Shown piece by piece: positions 8,890 through 17,240 of a stretch of DNA of 64,000 bases. The notes beneath the pieces are model-generated. The model saw only the letters and a program-made list of their open reading frames with translations, searched no databases and was not told where the DNA came from. The stretch lies in NCBI RefSeq assembly GCF_000719335.1, contig NZ_JOGB01000026.1, positions 26,377-90,376 of the forward strand, given 5' to 3'. Numbering within the stretch: the stretch's first letter is position 1; the number at the start of each line of letters is the position of its first letter. A program made the position numbers and the translations under genes. The DNA is from Streptomyces sp. NRRL S-87 (GTDB taxonomy: Bacteria > Actinomycetota > Actinomycetes > Streptomycetales > Streptomycetaceae).

Positions 8890-9034
8890 GTGCACTCCTT
8901 CGTGCGTGATCGCCATGACGTGCGCATCCTCCCACGGGGAATGCGCGGGGGGTCGGGGCGGTTGGCCGGTACGGCACGTTCCCGACGGACGTGCCGCGGA
9001 CATGCGTACGCGTGCGAACCGATGAAGGAGAGAC

Positions 9035-9679
9035 ATGCCCGACACCCAGGTGGGCGAGAAGACCGCGGTCGACTTCTGGTTCGACCCGCTCTGCCCCTGG
9101 GCCTGGATGACGTCCCGCTGGATGCTGGAGGTCGAGAAGGTCCGCGACGTCGAGGTGCGCTGGCACGTGATGAGCCTCGCCGTCCTGAACGAGCACCGGC
9201 TGGACGAGCTGCCGGAGCACTACCGCGAGCTCATGGCCACGGCCTGGGGCCCGGTCCGGGTGGTCGTCGCCGCCCAGCAGAAGCACGGTGACGAGGTGAC
9301 CGGCAAGCTCTACACCGCGCTCGGCACCCGCATCCACAACGACGGCCGGGGCGTGAGCACCGAGGTGATCGCCGAGGCCCTGGCCGAGGTCGGCCTGCCG
9401 GCCGAGCTGATCGACTTCGCGGACTCCTCGGACTACGACGTCGAGCTGCGCGCCTCGCACAAGGACGGCATCTCGCGCGTCGGCGAGGACGTCGGCACCC
9501 CGGTGATCTCGGTGCCCGGCGCCGACGGCGCCGACGTGGCCTTCTTCGGCCCGGTGGTCACCCCCACCCCGCGGGGCGAGGACGCGGCCCGGCTGTGGGA
9601 CGGCACCCTGCTGGTGGCCTCGACCCCCGGCTTCTACGAGATCAAGCGGACCCGGACGGCCGGCCCCTCTTTCGAGTAG
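9035..9679 (+). CDS. DsbA-family thioredoxin-fold protein, mycothiol-dependent nitroreductase (Rv2466c) type
   Basis: 214 residues, closely resembling mycobacterial Rv2466c, a mycothiol-linked oxidoreductase that reduces nitro compounds and belongs to the DsbA-like thioredoxin superfamily. Shared features are [16 protein letters not shown] at the N-terminus, [25 protein letters not shown] with the cis-Pro, [13 protein letters not shown] and the terminal YEIKRTRT. The active site here is Cys-Pro-Trp-Ala: the nucleophilic Cys is kept but the second Cys of the CPWC motif is Ala, implying a monothiol (mycothiol-dependent) cycle. A GAAGGAGAGAC ribosome-binding region precedes ATG 9035. It is transcribed divergently from pepN. 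Confidence 0.87.
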   Translation: MPDTQVGEKTAVDFWFDPLCPWAWMTSRWMLEVEKVRDVEVRWHVMSLAVLNEHRLDELPEHYRELMATAWGPVRVVVAAQQKHGDEVTGKLYTALGTRIHNDGRGVSTEVIAEALAEVGLPAELIDFADSSDYDVELRASHKDGISRVGEDVGTPVISVPGADGADVAFFGPVVTPTPRGEDAARLWDGTLLVASTPGFYEIKRTRTAGPSFE

Positions 9680-9701
9680 GAGCGCCCGTCCCCGCGGTAC
9701 A

Positions 9702-9742
9702 GGAAGGCCCCCTGCGAGTCACGTCCTCGCAGGGGGCCTTCC
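9702..9742. terminator. Bidirectional terminator between the DsbA-like gene and sodF
   Basis: A perfect 17-bp stem (begins GGAAGGCCCCC, ends GGGGGCCTTCC) with a 7-nt loop, 22 nt after the DsbA-like stop and about 70 nt beyond the sodF stop. The two genes converge on it, so it can serve both. Confidence 0.8.
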
Positions 9743-9811
9743 GTTGTGCTCGCCCGCCGGCGCGAAAGGTGAGAAGACGATCACGAGGCGGACGGGATCA
9801 GGGGCGTCGCG

Positions 9812-10468
9812 TCAGCCCTGGGCGGGGACGAGGATCGGCGTCTTGGCCTTGGCGTCGGCGTAGCGCCGGGCCACGTCCTGCCAGTTGACGACGTTCCACA
9901 TCGCCTCGATGAAGTCCACCTTCTGGTTCTTGTACTGCAGGTAGAAGGCGTGCTCCCAGGCGTCGAAGACCAGCACCGGAACCGACGCCTGGCCGACGTT
10001 GCCCTGGTGGTCGTAGACCTGCTCGACGACCAGGCGGCCGCTGAGGGGCTCGTACGCGAGCACGCCCCAGCCGGAGCCCTGGGTCATGGAGGAGGCGAAG
10101 GTGAGCTGCTTCTTGAAGGCGGCGAAAGAGCCGAACGACTCGGTGATCGCGTCCGCCAGCTCGCCCACGCCGTCGGCGTGGGTCGGCTCGCCGCCGCCCT
10201 CGCCGGTCTTCGGGCTCGCCATGTTGTGCCAGTAGATGCTGTGGAGGATGTGGCCGGAGAGGTGGAAGGCCAGGTTCTTCTCCAGCCCGTTCAGCGCTCC
10301 CCAGTTCTCCTTGTCGCGCGCCTCCGCGAGCTGCTCGAGGGTGTCGTTGGCGCCCTTGACGTACGCGGCGTGGTGCTTGTCGTGGTGCAGCTCGATGATC
10401 TGCGGGTTGATCACCGGCTCCAGCGCCGCGTAGTCGTACGGCAGTTCCGGAAGCGTGTAGACGGCCAT
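9812..10468 (-). CDS. sodF: Iron superoxide dismutase
   Basis: 218-residue Fe/Mn-family superoxide dismutase that disproportionates superoxide in the cytosol. Metal ligands are visible: His28 in ELHHDKHH, a second His in the [11 protein letters not shown] segment, and Asp and His in [10 protein letters not shown]. The pattern [21 protein letters not shown] and Streptomyces context favour the Fe enzyme. ATG 10468 gives the standard [14 protein letters not shown]-terminus; the frame stays open upstream but runs through the promoter. A Nur-type inverted repeat lies 38 bp upstream (10506-10522), so repression by nickel-bound Nur, reciprocal to NiSOD, is expected as known for S. coelicolor. Confidence 0.95.
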   Translation of the reverse strand: MAVYTLPELPYDYAALEPVINPQIIELHHDKHHAAYVKGANDTLEQLAEARDKENWGALNGLEKNLAFHLSGHILHSIYWHNMASPKTGEGGGEPTHADGVGELADAITESFGSFAAFKKQLTFASSMTQGSGWGVLAYEPLSGRLVVEQVYDHQGNVGQASVPVLVFDAWEHAFYLQYKNQKVDFIEAMWNVVNWQDVARRYADAKAKTPILVPAQG

Positions 10469-10505
10469 GCGTGTTTCGGTCCCCTCGCGTGCGTGATCAC
10501 TGCTA

Positions 10506-10522
10506 TTGCAATCAATGCGCAA
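10506..10522. promoter_or_regulatory. Nur box (nickel-responsive operator) of sodF
   Basis: TTGCAA-N5-GCGCAA matches the Streptomyces Nur consensus (tTGCaa-N5-ttGCAA) with only two departures, in one half-site. It sits 38 bp upstream of the sodF start codon, where a bound repressor would cover the core promoter. Confidence 0.65.
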
Positions 10523-10602
10523 CTGCACGCTAGCAGTATCTATTCCGTTGATCATGCAAGGCATGCCTCAGTGCGGCTGCCGCGCCGCGTCCCCGGGCAG
10601 CA

Positions 10603-10637
10603 CGAAGGCCCCCGGCGCGGGGCGCCCGGGGCCTTCG
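10603..10637 (-). terminator. Terminator downstream of the GntR gene
   Basis: A 16-bp stem with one mismatch (begins CGAAGGCC, ends GGCCTTCG) around a 3-nt loop, about 45 nt past the stop codon of the GntR gene on the minus strand. Confidence 0.6.
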
Positions 10638-10683
10638 GGGGTGGGCAAGGTGGCTGCCACCGTGTGTGGCTCTCCGTGCAGGG

Positions 10684-10920
10684 CTACTCGATCGGCGGGC
10701 CGATGACGAAAGTGCCCTTGGCCGGGAGGGTGGCGACCAGCCCGCGCTCGCGGAGCAGCGCGACGGCGCGCCGGACCGTGCCGATGCTGACGCCGTAGAA
10801 CTGCGTCATCGCGCGCTCGCCCGCCAGGGCCGCGCCGGGTGCGAGCTTGCCGGAGGTGATGTCGTCGGCGATCACGTCCGCCAGCTTGACGTACTCGTAC
10901 TGCGGGAGGCCTTGGTTCAT
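10684..10920 (-). CDS. Stand-alone GntR-type winged-helix DNA-binding protein
   Basis: Only 78 residues: a complete GntR winged helix (YVKLADVIADDITSGKLAPG, LAGERAMTQFYGVSIGTVRRA, LRERGLVATLPAKGTFV) with no effector-binding domain. Full-length GntR proteins carry another 130 or more residues. The stop follows the wing (TFVIGPPIE), so it appears to be a natural short form common in Streptomyces rather than a truncated pseudogene. It is divergent from two small genes at 11111 and 11422. The divergent region carries two clear inverted repeats (10957-10973 and 10982-10999) that may be its operator. A GGTGGG lies directly before the ATG. Confidence 0.82.
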   Translation of the reverse strand: MNQGLPQYEYVKLADVIADDITSGKLAPGAALAGERAMTQFYGVSIGTVRRAVALLRERGLVATLPAKGTFVIGPPIE

Positions 10921-10956
10921 CCCACCACAGTGCCGCGCCCCTCTGCGTCGCGCATC

Positions 10957-10999
10957 GTTCGAACGCGTCGAACCGCTGTCTACCGCGTCTGGACGCGGT
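10957..10999. promoter_or_regulatory. Paired inverted repeats, candidate GntR operator
   Basis: Two palindromes lie between divergent genes: GTTCGA-N5-TCGAAC (10957-10973) and ACCGCGTC-TG-GACGCGGT (10982-10999). The second left arm also pairs perfectly over 10 bp with GACGCGGTAG at 11022-11031, giving an additional half-site. These positions suit regulation of both the GntR gene and the 11111 gene. Confidence 0.45.
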
Positions 11000-11110
11000 C
11001 AGACGCAGTGGGGTGCAGGGGGACGCGGTAGGCGCTACGCTCGGAACCAAGGACCCCGGCGACGGCTGCAACCGTCCCGGGGCGTGGCCGATCTGGATGA
11101 GGAGATCGAC

Positions 11111-11422
11111 GTGGGTGAGCTTATCCGTGCCCTCGTGCAGGGCGTGATGGTGTGGTGCGGGCTTCGAGGCGGCGGGCGGCGGCAGCCGTTGGCGCCCGTG
11201 CGGGCGGTGTGGTGGACGCGGGACGAGACCGCGCCGACCCTGCCCGCGGCGCGGTCGCCGTACGGAGCCGACGACGGGCCGCTCGACGGGGACGCGGCCC
11301 CGCTCGTGCGGCCGTACCAGCGGGCCCACGAGCAGTGGCAGCGGAGGCTGGCGCTCGTGCTCGCCGCGGACTTCGGGGTCGACCTCGACACGCACCTCGT
11401 CGGCGCGCGGAGCGCGGCCTGA
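11111..11422 (+). CDS. Small hypothetical protein divergent from GntR
   Basis: About 103 residues, beginning VGELIRALVQGVMVWC; no recognised enzymatic domain. It has a hydrophobic N-terminal segment, a Trp- and Arg-containing middle (RAVWWTRDETAP) and a C-terminal amphipathic region (HEQWQRRLALVLAADFG). GTG 11111 is chosen because AGGAG lies 6 nt upstream; earlier in-frame starts overlap the operator repeats. Its stop overlaps the next start (TGATG), so the two are translationally coupled. The arrangement GntR wing - hypothetical - zinc ribbon may be one small regulatory unit (inference). Function unknown. Confidence 0.65.
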   Translation: MGELIRALVQGVMVWCGLRGGGRRQPLAPVRAVWWTRDETAPTLPAARSPYGADDGPLDGDAAPLVRPYQRAHEQWQRRLALVLAADFGVDLDTHLVGARSAA

Positions 11423-11616
11423 TGGCCCGCCGGCCCACGCGCATGTGCGTGGAGTGCGAGGAGCTGACGACGGACTTCGTCGTCGTGTCGGAGGTGCACG
11501 CCGGGTCCGGGCCGGGCTTCAACGTCTACGCCTGCCGGGGCTGCGCCCCCGGCGTGCCGCGCCCGCCGGACGTGCTGGAGCTGTTCGACGGGATGGGGGC
11601 CGCGGACTCCCGCTGA
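11422..11616 (+). CDS. Small zinc-ribbon-like protein (two CxxC pairs)
   Basis: 64 residues with CVEC near residue 9 and CRGC near residue 41, spaced as in a treble-clef or zinc-ribbon knuckle, and no other domain. The start ATG overlaps the stop of the 11111 gene (TGATG), which both fixes the start and implies coupled translation. The sequence between the Cys pairs (TTDFVVVSEVHAGSGPGFNVYA) is beta-prone, as in zinc ribbons. The partner or nucleic-acid target is unknown. Confidence 0.7.
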   Translation: MARRPTRMCVECEELTTDFVVVSEVHAGSGPGFNVYACRGCAPGVPRPPDVLELFDGMGAADSR

Positions 11617-11640
11617 CCTTCGCGGGTGCGGAAAGGGCAA

Positions 11641-11671
11641 CGGGCCCCGGCGCGCTGTGCGCCGGGGCCCG
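11641..11671. terminator. Bidirectional terminator
   Basis: A perfect 13-bp stem (CGGGCCCCGGCGC and complement) with a GCTGT loop, 24 nt after the zinc-ribbon gene stop and about 85 nt past the converging permease stop. Confidence 0.75.
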
Positions 11672-11757
11672 TCCGCTCCCGCTCCGTCCGCCGGCGCAGC
11701 AGGAAACGAGCGCGCCGGCGTCCGGGAAGCCAGAGCGCCCGACCCCGCCGGCCGCGC

Positions 11758-13239
11758 TCACGCGCGCCGCGCGCGCAGCTCCCGTGCCCCGGCCACCGCC
11801 AGCACCAGCGCCGTCGCGCCGGCCGACCACAGCACCTGCGGCCGCGCGCCGTCGTCGCGCACCATCAGCACCAGCACCGCTGCCATCCCGGCCAGCGCCG
11901 CCCACGTCAGGTACGGGAAGCCCCACATCTTGAGGACCAGCGTCTGCGGCGCCGCACGCTCGATCTTGCGGCGCAGCCGCAGCTGCGACACCGCGATCAG
12001 GGCCCACACGAACAGCAGGACCGCGCCGACCGCGTTGAGCATGTACAGGAAGATCGTCTCGGGCCACAGCAGGTTGAGCAGCACCGAGACGAAGCCGAAG
12101 GACACCGAGGCCAGCACCGCGCGCCGCGGCACCCCGCCGCCCGAGACCTTCAGCAGGCCCTGCGGCGCCTCGTTCCGCTCGGCCAGCGAGAAGACCATCC
12201 GCGAGGACCCGTACAGGTTCGCGTTCAGCGCCGACAGCAGCGCCACGAACACCACGACGTTCATGATCTGCCCGGCCCCGGCGACGCCGATCGAGTCGAG
12301 CACCGCCACGTACGGGCTCTCGCCCGGCACGAAGGAGTCCCACGGCAGCAGCGTCACGATCACCAGCATCGAGCCGATGTAGAAGAACAGGATCCGCCAC
12401 ACCGCGCTGCGCACCGCCCGGGCCACGGAGCGGGCCGGGTCGTCGGACTCGGCGGCGGCGATCGTGACGACCTCCAGGCCGCCGAACGCGAAGACCACCG
12501 CGAGCACGCCCGAGACCACACCCTCCCAGCCGTGCGGGAGGAAACCGCCCCGGCCGGTCAGGTTGGCCAGGCCCACCGGATCGGTGTCGGGCAGCACGCC
12601 GAAGACCGCCAGCCCGGACAGCACCAGGAACGCGACGATCGCGAGGACCTTCAGCGCCGCGAACCAGAACTCGAACTCGCCGAAGTTGCGGACCGCGGTG
12701 AGGTTGCTGGCGGTGAAGACCACCATGAACAGCAGCACCCAGCCCCACTGCGGCACGTCCGGCAGCCAGCCGTGCGCGATCTTCGCGGCGCCGGTGGCCT
12801 CCACCGCGAGCACCACCACCAGCAGGAACCAGTACAGCCAGCCGACCGAGAACCCGGCCCAGCGCCCCAGCGCCCGCTCCGCGTGCACGGAGAACGAGCC
12901 CGAGGCCGGCATCGCCGCCGACATCTCGCCGAGCATCCGCATCACGAGCATCGCCAGGGCGCCCGCGAGCAGATACGACACGACGATCCCGGGGCCCGCG
13001 ACGGCGATGCCGCCGCCCGAGCCGACGAACAGGCCGGCGCCGATCACGCCGCCGAGGCCCAGCATGGTCAGGTGGCGCTGCTTCAGCCCGTGGGCGAGCG
13101 GCTCCGCGGGGACGGCGGTCGCGGTGGCCGCGGTGGCCGCGGGGGTGGCGGGGGCCGCGGTGGCCGCGCCGGTGGTCCCGCTGGTGGCGGCGTCCGGGGC
13201 CTCGGCCGAGGAGGAGGAACTCTGGGGTGCTTGTGGCAT
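11758..13239 (-). CDS. Amino-acid permease (APC superfamily, AAT family)
   Basis: About 493 residues with 12 predicted membrane segments, a proton-coupled amino-acid importer. The first segment carries the diagnostic LTMLGLGGVIGAGLFVGSG, followed by GPGIVVSYLLAG, and later FAFGGLEVVTIAAAESDDP. It has an unusually long Ala/Thr/Pro-rich cytoplasmic N-tail (about 60 residues). ATG 13239 is preferred because AGGGAG lies 9 nt upstream; the frame extends 41 codons further. It is paralogous to the permease at 14142-15581. The substrate (GABA, Asn, Arg, Lys or aromatic) cannot be fixed from sequence. Transcribed divergently from bioY. Confidence 0.9.
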   Translation of the reverse strand: MPQAPQSSSSSAEAPDAATSGTTGAATAAPATPAATAATATAVPAEPLAHGLKQRHLTMLGLGGVIGAGLFVGSGGGIAVAGPGIVVSYLLAGALAMLVMRMLGEMSAAMPASGSFSVHAERALGRWAGFSVGWLYWFLLVVVLAVEATGAAKIAHGWLPDVPQWGWVLLFMVVFTASNLTAVRNFGEFEFWFAALKVLAIVAFLVLSGLAVFGVLPDTDPVGLANLTGRGGFLPHGWEGVVSGVLAVVFAFGGLEVVTIAAAESDDPARSVARAVRSAVWRILFFYIGSMLVIVTLLPWDSFVPGESPYVAVLDSIGVAGAGQIMNVVVFVALLSALNANLYGSSRMVFSLAERNEAPQGLLKVSGGGVPRRAVLASVSFGFVSVLLNLLWPETIFLYMLNAVGAVLLFVWALIAVSQLRLRRKIERAAPQTLVLKMWGFPYLTWAALAGMAAVLVLMVRDDGARPQVLWSAGATALVLAVAGARELRARRA

Positions 13240-13473
13240 CCCCACAGTCTCCCTGAGCACGTACGGCACACGCAAAACGGTTTCGACCCACTCGAAACCC
13301 CGAGTGATCCGCGTCACTTCGGGCGTATCGCACGTGCGGAGAAGAGCCCCGGCTTTGTGCACTCCCCACCAAGCCCGGGAACGACGCTTTGTGTCCGCAC
13401 GACGGTGATCACGGCCCCCGCCCCCGGCTAACGTCGCCCTGTCACCGACCCCTCACCCTCCGCGGAGACCCCG

Positions 13474-14058
13474 ATGAGCACCGCTTCCGTCCCCTTCCGG
13501 CCCGGCACCGTCCTCGCCGACCTGCTGCCCGCGAGCCGCACCCGCGACGTGGTCCTCGTCGCCGGCGGCGCCGCCCTGATGGGCCTGGCCGCCCAGCTCT
13601 CGGTCAAGGTGCCCGGCCTCGTCGTGCCGATCACCGGCCAGACCTTCGCCGCGCTGCTGGTCGGCACCGCGCTCGGGGCCCGCCGAGGCTTCCTCTCCCT
13701 CGCCCTCTACACCCTCGTCGGCATGGCGGGCGTGCCCTGGTTCGCCGGCGGCACCGCCGGCGCGGGCGGCGCCACCTTCGGCTACGTGCTCGGCATGCTG
13801 CTGGCGTCGACCGTGGTCGGGGCGCTGGCCCGGCGCGGGGCGGACCGCTCGGTGCTGCGCACCGCCGGCGCGATGGTCGCCGGGTCCGCGATCGTCTACG
13901 CCGTCGGCGTGCCCTACCTGGCGCTGGCCACCGGCATGTCGGCGTCCGCCGCGGTGGCCGCGGGCATGACCCCGTTCCTGATCGGCGACGCGCTCAAGGC
14001 CGCGCTGGCCATGGGCCTGCTGCCGGCCGCGTGGAAGCTGGTCGGCCGGCGCGGCTGA
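13474..14058 (+). CDS. bioY: Biotin transporter substrate-binding protein BioY
   Basis: 194 residues, the S-component of a biotin ECF transporter. Six hydrophobic segments and the BioY signatures are seen: AALMGLAAQLSVKVPG, VPITGQTFAALLVGTALG, YTLVGMAGVPWFAGG and FGYVLGMLL. No bioM/bioN energising genes are adjacent, so it must use a distant or shared ECF module, or act alone as some BioY proteins do. GGAG lies just upstream of ATG 13474. It is divergent from one permease and convergent with the other, and separated from the latter by a strong terminator. Confidence 0.92.
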   Translation: MSTASVPFRPGTVLADLLPASRTRDVVLVAGGAALMGLAAQLSVKVPGLVVPITGQTFAALLVGTALGARRGFLSLALYTLVGMAGVPWFAGGTAGAGGATFGYVLGMLLASTVVGALARRGADRSVLRTAGAMVAGSAIVYAVGVPYLALATGMSASAAVAAGMTPFLIGDALKAALAMGLLPAAWKLVGRRG

Positions 14059-14077
14059 GCCCGCCCCCCCGTACGTA

Positions 14078-14122
14078 CGCCGGAGCCCCGGCCCGCATCC
14101 ACTGCGGGCCGGGGCTCCGGCG
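14078..14122. terminator. Strong bidirectional terminator between bioY and permease
   Basis: A perfect 19-bp stem (starts CGCCGGAGCCCC) with a 7-nt ATCCACT loop, 20 nt beyond the bioY stop and 20 nt beyond the stop of the converging permease. Confidence 0.85.
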
Positions 14123-14141
14123 CGTTCGGGGTCGTACCGGC

Positions 14142-15581
14142 TCAGGCCTCGACCTCGGCGGCGGGCTTGCGCACCGCGTTCAGCACGACACCGGTGAGGA
14201 CCACGGCGACCGCGACCACGGTCGACCAGATGACGACCTCGCGGTTGCCGTCGTCGTAGAACATGTAGCCGATCACGAACGTGATCAGTGCCGCGGTGGC
14301 CCAGGTCAGCCACGGGAAGAACCACATCTTGACGGTGAGCTTCTCCGGGGCCTCCTTCAGCAGGATCCCGCGCATCTTCAGCTGCGTGAAGCAGATGACC
14401 AGCCACACGAACAGCGCGATGGCGCCGGACGAGTTCAGCAGGAAGTTGAAGATCGTGTCCGGGAAGGCGTAGTTGAAGTAGACGGCGACGAAGCCGAAGA
14501 CCACCGAGCCGAGGATCGCGGCGGTCGGCACGCCCTTGGCGTTGACCTTGGCGAAGGCCTTCGGCGCGTCACCGCGCTCGCCCAGCGAGAACGCCATGCG
14601 CGAGGCCGTGTACATGCCGGAGTTCAGGCAGGACAGCACCGCCGTCAGCACGATCACGTTCATGATCTGGCCGGCGTGCGCGATGCCGATCGAGTCCAGG
14701 GCGGCGACGTACGAGCCCTTGTCGGTGATCGACTTGTCGTTCCACGGCAGCAGCGACAGCACGATCAGGATCGAGCCCAGGTAGAAGACGCCGATGCGCC
14801 AGATCACCGAGTTGGTGGCCTTGGTGACCGCGCGGCGCGGGTCCTCCGACTCGCCGGCGGCGAGGGTGACGATCTCCGAACCCATGAAGGAGAAGACGAC
14901 CATCAGGACACCGGTGAGGATCGAGCCGGCGCCGTTGGGCATGAAGCCGCCCGCGTCCGTCAGGTGCGCGAAGCCGGCACCCGGGTTGTCCGAGCCCGGC
15001 AGCAGGCCGAAGACGGCCAGGCCGCCGACGACGATGAAGGCGCCGATGGCGACGACCTTGATGCCCGCGAACCAGAACTCGAACTCGCCGTAGGAGGAGA
15101 CCGAGGCGAGGTTGGTGGCGGTCAGGACCACCATCACGATCAGCGCCCAGCCCCACTGCGGGACGGCCGGGATCCAGCCCTCGAGGATCTTGGCGCCGGC
15201 GGTGGCCTCCACCGCGAGCACGACCACCCAGAAGAACCAGTACAGCCAGCCGATCGAGAAGCCGGCCCAGCGGCCCAGCGCGCGGTCGGCGTACGCGGAG
15301 AAGGAGCCCGAGTTCGGGCTGGCGGCGGCCATCTCGCCGAGCATCCGCATGACGAAGACGACCATCGCGCCGACGAGGGCGTACGAGATCAGGATGGCGG
15401 GGCCGGTCTTGGCGATGCCGCCGGAGGAGCCGACGAAGAGGCCCGCCCCGATCACACCGCCGATGGCGATCATGGACAGGTGGCGGTTCTTGAGACCGGC
15501 CTTGAGACCGTCGGAAGACTGTGCGGAGCCGGGTTCCCCGGCCGGGCCGCCTGCCTTCTGAAGGGTCGTCGTGGAGCTCAT
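14142..15581 (-). CDS. Amino-acid permease (APC superfamily, GabP/AnsP-like)
   Basis: About 479 residues with 12 membrane segments. Hallmarks: LSMIAIGGVIGAGLFVGSSG, GPAILISYALVGAMVVFVMRMLGEMAAASP (read in two parts) and GSEIVTLAAGESEDP, matching the AAT family that includes GABA and asparagine permeases. It is clearly a paralogue of the 11758-13239 protein but has a short N-tail. ATG 15581 has AAGGAT upstream; the frame opens 13 codons earlier. The long, AT-richer leader up to 15800 contains inverted repeats and may be regulated. Substrate uncertain. Confidence 0.9.
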   Translation of the reverse strand: MSSTTTLQKAGGPAGEPGSAQSSDGLKAGLKNRHLSMIAIGGVIGAGLFVGSSGGIAKTGPAILISYALVGAMVVFVMRMLGEMAAASPNSGSFSAYADRALGRWAGFSIGWLYWFFWVVVLAVEATAGAKILEGWIPAVPQWGWALIVMVVLTATNLASVSSYGEFEFWFAGIKVVAIGAFIVVGGLAVFGLLPGSDNPGAGFAHLTDAGGFMPNGAGSILTGVLMVVFSFMGSEIVTLAAGESEDPRRAVTKATNSVIWRIGVFYLGSILIVLSLLPWNDKSITDKGSYVAALDSIGIAHAGQIMNVIVLTAVLSCLNSGMYTASRMAFSLGERGDAPKAFAKVNAKGVPTAAILGSVVFGFVAVYFNYAFPDTIFNFLLNSSGAIALFVWLVICFTQLKMRGILLKEAPEKLTVKMWFFPWLTWATAALITFVIGYMFYDDGNREVVIWSTVVAVAVVLTGVVLNAVRKPAAEVEA

Positions 15582-15671
15582 GGACGGATCCTTAGGTTCT
15601 CGGGTTGCGAGCCCGGGCATTCAATCCAAGCCATGGCCGAGGCGGAAGACCCCGATTCCGTTTCGTTGTCC

Positions 15672-15698
15672 GGGACCTAAGCCTTGGATAAAGGTCCC
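15672..15698. repeat. Inverted repeat in the permease/rpiB divergent region
   Basis: GGGACCT-N13-AGGTCCC, with ATCCAAG (~15625) pairing CTTGGAT (~15683) nearby. The region is relatively AT-rich and lies between the divergent permease and rpiB genes, so an operator or leader structure is possible. Confidence 0.35.
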
Positions 15699-15800
15699 AA
15701 GGGGTCCCATCTGGGTACTTAAGGATTACTTGAGGTTTCGGAGTGACTTACGCGACACCCCGCCGACGCCCCGAGCACCCCTCGTGACACACTCGACGTC

Positions 15801-16289
<489 letters not shown>

Positions 16290-16361
16290 CACGCACCGGC
16301 CGCCCGGCCGCCACCGGGCCGGACCGCCGCACCACGCCGACCGGCCGACAGGAGCAGTGCC

Positions 16362-17171
16362 GTGCCCGAGGGGCATACGATCCACCGCCTCGCCCAGGAC
16401 CACGCCGAACGGTTCGCCGACCGCACGGTCCGGGTGAGCAGCCCCCAGGGCCGGTTCGCCGAGAGCGCGGCACTGCTCGACGGACGCAGGCTGGAGACCG
16501 CCGAGGCCCACGGCAAACACCTCTTCCTGGGCTTCGGCGGCACCGAGTGGGTCCACGTCCACCTCGGCCTCTTCGGCAAGTACGGACTCGGACCCGCACC
16601 CGCCCCGCCAGCCACCGACACCGTCCGCATGCGGCTCCTCAACGAGGACCACTACGCCGACCTCCGCGGCCCCACCGCCTGCGCCCTGATCACCGACGGC
16701 GAGAAGAAGGCGATACACGACCGGCTCGGCCCCGACCCCCTGCGCGCCTCCGACGACCCCGACCGCGCCTGGGCCCGCATCTCCCGCAGCCGCACCACCA
16801 TCGCCGCCCTCCTCATGGACCAGAAGGTCGTCGCGGGCGTCGGCAACGTCTACCGCGCCGAGGTCCTCTTCCGGCACGGCGTCGACCCGTACCGGGCGGG
16901 CCGGGATATCGCCCGCACCGAATGGGACGCCATGTGGGCCGACCTGGCCGCACTCATGCGCGAGGGCGTCCGCAACAACCGCATCGACACCGTCCGCCCC
17001 CAGCACATGCCCGAGGCCATGGGCCGCCCGCCGCGCGTCGACGACCACGGCGGCGAGGTGTACGTCTACCGCCGCGCCGACCTGCCCTGCCACATCTGCG
17101 GCACCGAGGTCCGCACCGCCGACCTCGCCGCCCGCAACCTCTTCTGGTGCCCCGCCTGCCAACGCCGCTGA
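16362..17171 (+). CDS. Fpg/Nei-family DNA glycosylase (endonuclease VIII-like)
   Basis: 269 residues. Bifunctional base-excision repair glycosylase/AP lyase. The N-terminus after initiator processing is PEGHTIHR, giving the catalytic Pro and the Glu3 general acid; VHVHLGLFGKY follows. The H2TH region (LLMDQKVVAGVGNVYRAEVL) and a C-terminal zinc finger with two Cys pairs (CHICGTE and FWCPACQRR) are intact. The sequence type is actinobacterial Nei rather than MutM. GTG 16362 is preceded by AGGAG. Confidence 0.92.
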   Translation: MPEGHTIHRLAQDHAERFADRTVRVSSPQGRFAESAALLDGRRLETAEAHGKHLFLGFGGTEWVHVHLGLFGKYGLGPAPAPPATDTVRMRLLNEDHYADLRGPTACALITDGEKKAIHDRLGPDPLRASDDPDRAWARISRSRTTIAALLMDQKVVAGVGNVYRAEVLFRHGVDPYRAGRDIARTEWDAMWADLAALMREGVRNNRIDTVRPQHMPEAMGRPPRVDDHGGEVYVYRRADLPCHICGTEVRTADLAARNLFWCPACQRR

Positions 17172-17240
17172 ACGGCTGATCCACGGATGTGCGGGGGTAC
17201 CCCTGCGCGAGCACAGGATCGATGGATAGGGTCCCCAGCA

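Noticed and set aside
8890..9045. N-terminal extension of PepN
   Set aside because: A strong ribosome-binding site lies directly before GTG 8889 and the extension overlaps the divergent promoter and the start of the 9035 gene.
10684..10920. GntR gene as a truncated pseudogene
   Set aside because: The winged-helix domain is complete, ends cleanly, has a terminator downstream, and no remnant of an effector domain follows in any frame.
13389..15680. Long plus-strand open frame over bioY and the second permease
   Set aside because: Its product is His/Arg/Gly-biased with no domain, while the overlapping bioY and permease frames have clear families and starts.
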